Part shown: positions 1 to 5,729 of the stretch, one piece after another
Numbering within the stretch: the first letter of the stretch is position 1
How the letters are laid out: each line of letters opens with the position of its first letter
NCBI GenBank assembly: GCA_946480995.1
Contig: CAMLMF010000080.1
Span: 1 to 8,972, forward strand
Source of the DNA: an uncultured Bdellovibrio sp.
GTDB taxonomy: Bacteria; Bdellovibrionota; Bdellovibrionia; Bdellovibrionales; Bdellovibrionaceae
Length of the DNA stretch: 8,972 nucleotides
Direction: 5' to 3'
The notes under the pieces: model-generated
The model's input: the letters and a program-made list of their open reading frames with translations, nothing else
Told to the model about the DNA's origin: nothing
Database searches by the model: none
Made by a program: the position numbers and the translations under genes

Positions 1-54
1 AGCGATGCCTTGCCAAGGCATAGGTCGCGGGTTTGAGCCCCGTCTCCCGCTCCA
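1..54 (+). tRNA. tRNA-Gly(GCC), 3' part, cut by window edge
   Basis: Visible are the end of the D stem, the anticodon arm (stem ATGCC/GGCAT at 5-9 and 17-21, loop TTGCCAA, anticodon GCC at 12-14, hence glycine), a five-base variable loop (22-26), the T arm (27-43) and the acceptor strand CTCCCGC (44-50) with discriminator T and an encoded CCA at 52-54. The 5' half lies outside the window. The T loop reads TTTGAGC, so the nearly invariant C56 is a T here; C56 normally pairs with G19 at the elbow. All the visible stems pair (one G-T at the base of the T stem). It is probably a functional tRNA, but the T56 leaves open a decayed or attachment-site copy. Confidence 0.93.
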
Positions 55-118
55 AATTCACCATTTCTGGTCAATTTTATTTTCCCCAGTTTTTAATTTG
101 GATCGGTCGTTGTTAGTT

Positions 119-160
119 ACAATCAGCTTCGCTGATTGTTTGAATCGCCAAGGGCGATTC
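119..160. repeat. Two tandem perfect hairpins downstream of the tRNA
   Basis: Hairpin one pairs ACAATCAGC (119-127) with GCTGATTGT (131-139) around loop TTC, nine perfect base pairs. Two bases later hairpin two pairs GAATCGCC (142-149) with GGCGATTC (153-160) around loop AAG, eight perfect pairs. Neither is followed by a T-run, so they are not typical intrinsic terminators. Tight tandem palindromes in an intergenic space resemble REP/BIME-type extragenic repeats or a processing structure in the tRNA transcript. No second copy is visible in the window. Confidence 0.6.
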
Positions 161-211
161 GCGCTCCTTTTGGTTCGGCTCATCGTGTTTCTATCGACTG
201 CTGGATCTGCA

Positions 212-231
212 ATTGCATTAACGAATGCAAT
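212..231. repeat. Third perfect hairpin, 8-bp stem
   Basis: ATTGCATT (212-219) pairs perfectly with AATGCAAT (224-231) around the loop AACG. It sits directly before the ATG at 232 that opens the decayed reading frame. No T-run follows. Its role is unknown; together with the two hairpins at 119-160 it makes a cluster of three palindromes within about 115 bases. Confidence 0.5.
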
Positions 232-690
232 ATGACTCAAACTTCTAATAAAGCATTTAAATACCAGATCGGGCTTATCGCCTCATCGCAGAGGGTTGTA
301 TGGCTTTGAAAACCCTGAAGCTACATATCCCTACGTTCAGTTAGACGGCGAAGGCGGAGCCGTTATGGCTGTGGCAATTCATCCTTTTTGTCTGACTTCA
401 AAACATGTGGCGAAAAGCGAATCTGGGAGCAAGGCCCTGGCCATGGTATGAAATTAGGAGATTGGACCCAACGTCAAATATGCCAGAAACTCGCGCAAAG
501 ATTTTTAGAAGAAAATGAAAAGTGGATTGTTCAGGACGATTTTCTTTCTAATGCTTGGTACATCAGAAAGCGCGAGTGTATCAAAGCCATATCTTGGTAC
601 TAATAAACCGGTTTTTGAAACAGAGCCTGATGAGCCTTGTCCCGCTTCAGTAAAATTTGTAACTTTACTCAATCTAAAAGTCATAAGTAA
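232..690 (+). pseudogene. Decayed gene of unknown function, several frameshifts
   Basis: No intact gene is convincing here, but protein-like stretches follow one another in changing plus-strand frames. Frame one opens at ATG 232 and stops at 307. Frame two carries a stretch containing YGFENPEATYPYVQLDGEGG from 299 and stops at 449. Frame one resumes (about 400-603) with a helical, charged segment containing KLAQRFLEENEKWIVQDD. The other frame then continues past 575 with PYLGTNKPVFETEPDEP and ends near 707. No Shine-Dalgarno precedes ATG 232, TTG 388 or ATG 448. I do not recognise the family. Position behind a tRNA fits a remnant of an integrated element, but no integrase motif is visible. 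Two small unrelated fragments side by side remain possible. Confidence 0.4.
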
Positions 691-692
691 TT

Positions 693-716
693 ACCTATAT
701 AATATATAGGTTTTTT
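693..716 (+). terminator. A/T-rich hairpin with T-run
   Basis: ACCTATAT (693-700) pairs with ATATAGGT (704-711) around loop AAT, and 711-716 is a run of six T. The form is that of an intrinsic terminator for the decayed gene upstream, though the stem is weak. The same bases contain a perfect TATAAT (698-703); no matching -35 lies 16-18 bases upstream, so the terminator reading is preferred. Confidence 0.5.
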
Positions 717-772
717 GAAAGTTTATTTATGCAACGAAATCAATTAAGGATATCTCAGTAACGGAGGATTTT

Positions 773-1321
773 ATGAAAAAGTTATTCTTAATTGCGTTCC
801 TTGCGCTGGTCGCTAAGTCGTCGTTTGCAGCAGATTTAATCGTGGTTCATGGTGACGCTATGGATATATGTGATAGCGAAAGAACTACTTTGCTTGAGAG
901 AGCAAGATCAAATTTGTTATCAAAAGTATTAAGCAAAGATTGGGTGCAGATGTCAGACTTTACTGACGAATTTTTTGCTAAACGTGGCAATCCATATATG
1001 CCGGATGAATGTAGAGTATCACAGGCGCGATCAGCGGCAGTATTTGCGAAGCGAGATCAGCTTGGTGAAAGAATGTTCTTAAATTTAGATTTTGGCATTG
1101 CAAACCCAAGGCTAAACTGGGAGGACGCAAACGAAATTCAACACAAATTTAGCGATAATCAAGCCTGGGATATGGCCCTGCAAGAGAATATAAATTATGC
1201 TAAAAAGTTTTGTCCTGTACTGGCCCGTGTAATCGTAATTGCAAAAGATAAAAAAATATTTTCGGGTCGCAGTTGGTATGATTACTATAGCGTGAATGCA
1301 AAGATTGAATGCTATTTTTAG
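773..1321 (+). CDS. Exported four-cysteine protein of unknown function
   Basis: A 182-residue protein that I do not recognise. Residues 1-19 form a standard Sec signal peptide (MKK, hydrophobic core, SFA before the likely cleavage), so it is periplasmic or secreted; there is no lipobox and no other membrane segment. The mature part has four cysteines (33, 80, 147, 180), enough for two disulphides, the last only three residues from the C terminus. The middle (residues 35-140) looks mainly helical, the end (150-182) more strand-like. The start is secure: GGAGG at 763-767 lies five bases before the ATG. It is alone on its strand; the minus-strand operon converges on it from 1391. No promoter with good hexamers is obvious in 717-762. 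Confidence 0.8.
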   Translation: MKKLFLIAFLALVAKSSFAADLIVVHGDAMDICDSERTTLLERARSNLLSKVLSKDWVQMSDFTDEFFAKRGNPYMPDECRVSQARSAAVFAKRDQLGERMFLNLDFGIANPRLNWEDANEIQHKFSDNQAWDMALQENINYAKKFCPVLARVIVIAKDKKIFSGRSWYDYYSVNAKIECYF

Positions 1322-1346
1322 TCTCAAAATACAGTAGTTTGCCATA

Positions 1347-1370
1347 CAAAGACTGCTTTGCAGGTCTTTG
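1347..1370. terminator. Hairpin between convergent genes
   Basis: CAAAGAC (1347-1353) pairs with GTCTTTG (1364-1370), then TGC with GCA inside, with one bulged G and a TTT loop. An outer TTGC/GCAA pair (1339-1342 and 1373-1376) can extend it. It lies between the stop codons of the plus-strand gene (1321) and the minus-strand gene (1391) and could end both transcripts. No clear T-run follows on either strand, so termination is inferred from position and stem. Confidence 0.45.
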
Positions 1371-1390
1371 TTGCAAGGCTGTGATGTCAT

Positions 1391-2617
1391 TTAAAGGTAA
1401 AAAGTCACGCTATCGTGTAAAGAAATCTTTTCTCGGGAGAATAAAATGGTTTTAGGTAGTCCCGTAAGTGCTGAAAGCTTTTTATTCAGTCTTAAAATAG
1501 CGATACGCGTTCTTTCAATGGAAAAATCGTCAACGAAAATACCGAAAGTCTTTTGGATCAATTCGTCCGTTGCGATAGACCTTTTTTCACTTAATAAGTA
1601 AAGACCTTTTGCTTCAAAGCCGTCTTGAATAAGTGAGAGGGATCGATCGTGGATTTCGACAGAGTTCGCTTTCAAATTTAAAGCGATGCGTTCTTGAGGC
1701 TTTGCTAAATCATGAGTCCATTTTTTTAACAGGAGTTGGCGTGACTCATGACTTAGGCCTTCTAAGAGGAACATGATTTGTCGACGCATCTCGGGTTGGT
1801 TTGTGCGAGCAAGATTCAAAATACAAATACGCAGATAACAAAGAGGAGACATTTCCCTTTGAATTTTTTGTAGGTCTGCGATGGACAAAGAAAAGTCGGC
1901 GGACTTTGACATCAATAAAAGTGTCTTTTCAAAGTAATCTAAATCGCCTAACTCAAACGGCAGCGCGATAGGCTCGTGTCCTGCTCGTAATAGTTCTTCA
2001 GTTAAATCGAAATAGACTAAGCGTAAGTCAGTGCTGCTTTCCATCTTATTTTTCAATGTAAGAAATCTTCCTTTTGCCGCTTCGATTCCTAAGAGATGAA
2101 GTTCCGCAAGCATCAGTCCGTGATCGATCTCGATTCCCAGATCGCTATTTGAATGAGATAGGTTGCTGCAGTTTTGATACATTTCGCTTAAGCCGGAGCG
2201 AACTCCCAAATACGATTTTAGTCGTAAAATTTGCACTTGCACCTGTTGGCAGAAAGACAAATGGGTTACATGGAAAAGCTCGCGGTCAAGCAGCGCTTTT
2301 TCGTAAAGCTCCAGGGCTTGGGCGACTTCGCCGATTTCCTCGAGCAATTTTCCCAATGATAAGCAGGTATGCATGTAGCTTTTGTCTGATAAAAGCTTGT
2401 GATTCAATTGGAACTGGATTTGGATTTCTTTGGTCGTACGCACAAAAAGATCTATCTGTCCACATAGATAGGCGCTAGACGCTAAGTCGCATAGCAAGCC
2501 AACATGGGGTCCATGATCTCTAATAGCCTCAAGGATTACTTCGATCGCCGAGGCGTAGGAGTTGGTTCGCATTAACTGCTGAGCTTTTTGGTGCAGCTCA
2601 ATTCTTTTCTGAACCAT
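1391..2617 (-). CDS. TPR protein with C-terminal OmpR-like winged helix
   Basis: A 408-residue protein with no signal peptide or membrane segment, so probably cytoplasmic. The N-terminal two thirds is helical; residues 84-113 match a tetratricopeptide repeat well (small and aromatic positions around LGKLLEEIG and ALELYEKALL), and residues 6-35 look like another. Residues about 318-408 follow the order of an OmpR/PhoB DNA-binding domain: opening strands, a first helix (GLYLLSEKR), a second helix (TDELIQKTFG), a recognition-like helix with RIAILRLNKKLSALTG, and a closing hairpin. From this I infer a transcription regulator that senses partners through its TPRs; no receiver domain or phosphorylatable aspartate is seen. 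The start overlaps the upstream gene by 20 bases and has AGGAGA (2623-2628) five bases away, which suggests translational coupling. The specific family is not recognised. Confidence 0.82.
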   Translation of the reverse strand: MVQKRIELHQKAQQLMRTNSYASAIEVILEAIRDHGPHVGLLCDLASSAYLCGQIDLFVRTTKEIQIQFQLNHKLLSDKSYMHTCLSLGKLLEEIGEVAQALELYEKALLDRELFHVTHLSFCQQVQVQILRLKSYLGVRSGLSEMYQNCSNLSHSNSDLGIEIDHGLMLAELHLLGIEAAKGRFLTLKNKMESSTDLRLVYFDLTEELLRAGHEPIALPFELGDLDYFEKTLLLMSKSADFSLSIADLQKIQREMSPLCYLRICILNLARTNQPEMRRQIMFLLEGLSHESRQLLLKKWTHDLAKPQERIALNLKANSVEIHDRSLSLIQDGFEAKGLYLLSEKRSIATDELIQKTFGIFVDDFSIERTRIAILRLNKKLSALTGLPKTILFSREKISLHDSVTFYL

Positions 2618-3890
2618 TCACATCTCCTGATTTTGAATTCGTTTTTGGTACAGAAATGAAGTTCATTAAGCCGTTAATTTTCTCATCTCGCAAAGAGTGA
2701 TTTCCAGAGTTCTGGTGGTCTGTTAATATTTCTAGTGCCTGCTTGTTGAACTCAGAACGTTGTGTGCCGGTCTTGTCTAGAAGATCTTGCCTGTCCTTGC
2801 CTGACCACGGACCAATGCGCGGGCGCGGGCCACCCATGATCGGGCTGAAAGACCAAGTCCCTAAGCGGGGAGTTCGCAGATACTCGCAAAGACTCATCTC
2901 ACTGTTACTTTCAAGATCAGTCACTTTTTCGTTTGCCAAGGTTTGCAAGGCAGAAAATACATCAACTTTATTGTCGGCAGAGCAATGGCCTGTTTGGAAT
3001 GGTAGGAAGGCTTGCTCTGTCATTATCAGAGGTCCAATTCTTAAAATAGAAGGAATCAGCGTCGTGACTTCCTGAATACATGAAGCAGCAGAAGTTTTCT
3101 GTGTTTCTAATAATCCCAACTCACGCAAAACTTGGTCTTCGATTGTCTGTGCTCGCAGAGCACTCAGAGAATACTTGATCAGAGGGTTGCGGATGGAGCG
3201 ATGCACTTCGCAAGACCTTTCGCCTTGATAAACAACCGGGATTACTGTTTTCTTTAAAGTATCAAGGCCACCGAACGCGCCCCATTGTTCTTTGGTATCC
3301 AACTGGACCGCCAGCTCGTGAATCAAAATGCGAAATAGAAAATTTTCGGTAAAGTCTGAATCAGATAGAAAAATATATGTGACATTGCGGTTATTGGTCC
3401 ATCCTTCAACCACGGCGCGATGTTCGCGTGTATACACAAAGATATATTCGCGCAGCTCTTGCGGTCGAAATGGCAAAGACTTGGCAACCGAAGGTGTGCA
3501 GCGAGTTTGCAGGTTTTCAGCGGCTTGCGCGCTTAAGCCATAGATTTCGATAAGTTTGTTTGCAAGACCGTTTGTGGTGATTTCGCAAATATTTTTTCCC
3601 ATTGGCGTTTGAAAGATACGCGTCAGTGCGTGATCTATCCACTGTTGAATTTCCGGGCTTGTTCTAGAGCTCAATACTTGAAACTGTGGCGGTGTAAGTA
3701 CAGCCAAATTGTAATAGCGTGGGTGAAGGGCTTGTTGGAGGGCCCAGGCTTTATCCTGAGGCGTAGCTAGTGGGTCCGTGTCAGGATGCCGATGTAAGGG
3801 GGCTGTGCTGAAAACAGCAGGTGACAGGCTTTGGGCCTGAGCCTGAAAGCCTAATATCAGTATAAGAAAAACCAAAGATTTTCGCAGCAT
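2598..3890 (-). CDS. Exported protein with degenerate zincin-like HELAV motif
   Basis: A 430-residue exported protein of unknown function. I start it at ATG 3890: residues 1-19 are then a signal peptide (MLRKS, hydrophobic stretch, QAQA before the cut), and AAGGA (3899-3903) lies eight bases upstream. ATG 3929 would put 13 polar or mixed residues before the signal, and the ATG at 3899 overlaps the ribosome binding site. Residues 187-198 read FRILIHELAVQLD: the helix and HE pair of a zinc metalloprotease, but V195 replaces the second histidine of HExxH, so ordinary zincin activity is doubtful unless D198 or another residue supplies a ligand. Six mature cysteines (102, 131, 227, 271, 303, 335) suit the periplasm. 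Residues 350-362 are rich in Gly, Pro and Arg. It is the first gene of an operon with the TPR regulator. Confidence 0.78.
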   Translation of the reverse strand: MLRKSLVFLILILGFQAQAQSLSPAVFSTAPLHRHPDTDPLATPQDKAWALQQALHPRYYNLAVLTPPQFQVLSSRTSPEIQQWIDHALTRIFQTPMGKNICEITTNGLANKLIEIYGLSAQAAENLQTRCTPSVAKSLPFRPQELREYIFVYTREHRAVVEGWTNNRNVTYIFLSDSDFTENFLFRILIHELAVQLDTKEQWGAFGGLDTLKKTVIPVVYQGERSCEVHRSIRNPLIKYSLSALRAQTIEDQVLRELGLLETQKTSAASCIQEVTTLIPSILRIGPLIMTEQAFLPFQTGHCSADNKVDVFSALQTLANEKVTDLESNSEMSLCEYLRTPRLGTWSFSPIMGGPRPRIGPWSGKDRQDLLDKTGTQRSEFNKQALEILTDHQNSGNHSLRDEKINGLMNFISVPKTNSKSGDVNGSEKN

Positions 3891-4113
3891 CCGACCCATC
3901 CTTATATATGTGTACAATGCGACAACCATTCCAGTGTTTAGGGGGCGTAAAGTCGCATTAGGAGCAGGGTGAGTGTCAAATTGTTATACAGCTGTCTTAA
4001 GGGTCTGCACGAGGGCAAGAATACCCAGCGCTTTTGTACGAATCTGTACGTAGTGCAAACGTGGAGGTCACTTTATAACTCTGATCAACACTAACCCCGA
4101 CAAGGAGAAAAAA
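3891..4113. other. Divergent intergenic region with promoters not resolved
   Basis: This stretch separates the minus-strand operon from the plus-strand exported-protein genes and must hold promoters for both. Toward 4114, TATAAC (4074-4079) is a fair -10, but the 17-base position upstream holds only TAGTGC. Two direct GTACG copies (4036-4040, 4046-4050) lie just above it and could be an operator. Toward 3890 an A/T-rich TATATAA occurs immediately before the start region, with no good -35. No RNA gene or further reading frame is visible. Confidence 0.35.
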
Positions 4114-4491
4114 ATGAAAGCAGTATTTGCCCTTACAATGTTAGCAATGACTTTAGGTCACAACGCTTTGGCGCAGACTCAATCTGGCGACCGCCAAGTG
4201 GTTTTGAATGTTTCGCCTGTGCTCAGTTCAGAGACACGAATGCAGGCACAGCCCGATGGTTCTGTTATTGTTATAGAGCCGCGTGCGGAAATCTCTGGAC
4301 AAGAGTTCCGTATTAATGACCTCAGTAATAGTGATTTAGGCATTTGTGCTGCAATCCAAAAAAAGCAGATTGTTTCAAAGCATATAGGTCTGATGGACGA
4401 TTTCGAATACATGGTGCGCTTGGGAGAGAACGGTTCCGTTAAGGAATTTCGTGTAGCAAGAGTCTACGTAAAATACATCGTCTGCAAATAA
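4114..4491 (+). CDS. Small exported protein, unknown function
   Basis: A 125-residue protein with a signal peptide (residues 1-20, cleavage likely after NALA). The mature protein is about 105 residues, seems rich in beta strand, and has only two cysteines, 78 and 124, the latter the penultimate residue; they could form one disulphide closing the C-terminal half. AAGGAG (4102-4107) lies six bases before the ATG and makes the start secure. The next exported protein starts 34 bases after its stop with no terminator between, so the two are probably one transcript. The family is not recognised; no catalytic or metal-binding motif is seen. Confidence 0.8.
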   Translation: MKAVFALTMLAMTLGHNALAQTQSGDRQVVLNVSPVLSSETRMQAQPDGSVIVIEPRAEISGQEFRINDLSNSDLGICAAIQKKQIVSKHIGLMDDFEYMVRLGENGSVKEFRVARVYVKYIVCK

Positions 4492-4525
4492 GTCGGCTCA
4501 CAGGCCCCAAATTTAAGGAGTTTAT

Positions 4526-4876
4526 ATGAAAAAATCTGTACTATTTTTAGCAGGCCTTTTGGTTCATTCGGTTTCTTTTGCTCAGCCTTATGTCTGCTCA
4601 GTTCTTACCAAAGTTAATGGAGAGCGTGTGGACGCTATGGCTGAAAAAGTCGATGTTCAAGATGGCATGCTTACAAAGTCTATCGGGAAAAATCCAGTCT
4701 ATGCGTCTGCAGGTATCAAATTGGCAGGCGAATTCTTAATGTTAGAAATTCATGAAGATATTAGCACGAGTCCACTTAAAGTTGTGGTTGTCGAGGCTGC
4801 GGCTGGAGGTCGAATTTCTTATTTCAAAAGCAATAGCTCTGGGACTACAGTCAAGGTTACTTGCGAGCCTTTGTAA
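4526..4876 (+). CDS. Small exported two-cysteine protein
   Basis: A 116-residue protein, signal peptide 1-19 (SFA before QPY). The mature protein starts with PYVCSV (Cys24) and ends with VTCEPL (Cys113), so one disulphide could tie the N- and C-terminal strands together; what lies between alternates hydrophobic and polar residues as in a beta sandwich or barrel. The layout resembles the protein at 8351-8785, which also has a cysteine just after the signal peptide and one near the end, but sequence identity is not obvious. AAGGAG (4515-4520) is five bases from the ATG. Probably cotranscribed with the gene at 4114. Function unknown. Confidence 0.8.
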   Translation: MKKSVLFLAGLLVHSVSFAQPYVCSVLTKVNGERVDAMAEKVDVQDGMLTKSIGKNPVYASAGIKLAGEFLMLEIHEDISTSPLKVVVVEAAAGGRISYFKSNSSGTTVKVTCEPL

Positions 4877-4900
4877 AAAAATTTGACAAGATCGTGTTGT

Positions 4901-4932
4901 CGCAGGCCGGTGACTTTTTGACCGTGCCTGCG
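4901..4932 (+). terminator. Strong hairpin after the two-gene exported-protein unit
   Basis: CGCAGGC (4901-4907) pairs with GCCTGCG (4926-4932), and CGGT with ACCG inside, with one bulged T and a T-rich loop. It lies 25 bases after the stop of the gene ending at 4876. No T-run follows the stem, so it may be a transcript-stabilising stem or a Rho-assisted stop instead of a classic intrinsic terminator. Confidence 0.45.
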
Positions 4933-5007
4933 TAACGATGTTCGTATTCATTAAGACTCTGGTAGTCTAATTAACTTATTTTCTTTAACAAAAACAGAGG
5001 GGTATTT

Positions 5008-5631
5008 GTGAAATTTGTTATATGCGTTTTAGTTCTTTTATCTGGTGGACAAACTTTTGCTAAATCAGCATTTAGTGAATTGTTTAACATGAGCCGCGAC
5101 TCAAAATATATTTTCTCTTATAGTGGTACGTATTCGACAAAAGATCTTAACTTTAAAAATGCTTCGTTTGATTTTGCAGGTGCTCAGCTGCAGGTTGAAC
5201 ATGGTGCTGACGGCATGACTATCCGGTACTGTATTGAAGATGAAAGATGCAGTACCCTGTTTGTTAGTGATAAGGATGTACTTAATGTTGCAACTAGACG
5301 TGGTGGTCTTGGTGCATTCAGGGCACGCAGTGTCTTTGTTAATTGTGGAGTCCGAAGTTATGAAATATTTTTTGCTGCAAACAAAAAAATTGCTGGCGTG
5401 ATTACGGACGATTCGAAGCTTTCTTTTAATTGGCGTGATCAAGAATCTAAAGATTCTAATGGAAAGTATATCACGATTGATATGCTTGGTGCTTTGAGTG
5501 ATTTGGTTCAGATACCAGAAGAAGAAGGCCGAAAAATGCTCCGAGGCGAAGTGTTTAAAACCGTTTTTTCACAAATTAGCTCTGCGACTAAAGTAGAATC
5601 GCAAGTTCTTGATTGTCAGGTTGTTCCGTAA
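5008..5631 (+). CDS. Exported protein with four mature cysteines, GTG start
   Basis: A 207-residue protein that I do not recognise. The start is GTG at 5008, supported by AGAGGGG (4996-5002) five bases upstream and by a complete signal peptide (residues 1-18, TFA before the likely cut). The mature cysteines are at 75, 81, 113 and 203. Cys75 and Cys81 sit in RYCIEDERC, a short loop that could be disulphide-closed, and Cys203 lies five residues from the C terminus, as in its neighbours. Residues 30-145 look strand-rich, 160-195 helical. It probably has its own promoter, because a strong hairpin separates it from the gene ending at 4876. It converges on copA. Confidence 0.8.
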   Translation: MKFVICVLVLLSGGQTFAKSAFSELFNMSRDSKYIFSYSGTYSTKDLNFKNASFDFAGAQLQVEHGADGMTIRYCIEDERCSTLFVSDKDVLNVATRRGGLGAFRARSVFVNCGVRSYEIFFAANKKIAGVITDDSKLSFNWRDQESKDSNGKYITIDMLGALSDLVQIPEEEGRKMLRGEVFKTVFSQISSATKVESQVLDCQVVP

Positions 5632-5671
5632 AGTCGAAGCTAAGTTTTGAAAATTTTCTTTAGTCTTGTTG

Positions 5672-5719
5672 CTGACGCTCAGTGAAATGAAATGCCTAAA
5701 TTAATTTTACTGAGGTCAG
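5672..5719. terminator. Long-arm inverted repeat between convergent genes
   Basis: CTGAC-G-CTCAGT (5672-5683) pairs with ACTGAG-GTCAG (5709-5719): eleven base pairs with a single bulged G and a 25-base, A/T-rich loop. It fills the gap between the stop of the plus-strand gene (5631) and the stop of copA (5730) and most likely limits read-through both ways. Flanking T-runs are weak. Confidence 0.5.
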
Positions 5720-5729
5720 ACTTTTACGC

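Noticed and set aside
58..240. Overlapping open frames on both strands directly behind the tRNA
   Set aside because: The plus-strand frame begins inside the tRNA, the minus-strand one is a basic low-information translation across the hairpins, and neither has a ribosome binding site.
2074..2478. 134-codon plus-strand open frame
   Set aside because: It lies wholly inside the TPR gene on the opposite strand; its translation is Arg- and Phe-rich without domain character, and it lacks a ribosome binding site.
3891..3929. Extended N terminus of the HELAV protein from ATG 3929
   Set aside because: It would place 13 residues before a complete signal peptide and has no good ribosome binding site; ATG 3890 has AAGGA eight bases upstream.
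4883..4888. Perfect TTGACA (-35) upstream of the 5008 gene
   Set aside because: The sequence 16-19 bases further on is G/C-rich hairpin stem with no -10-like hexamer, and it is too far from the start.
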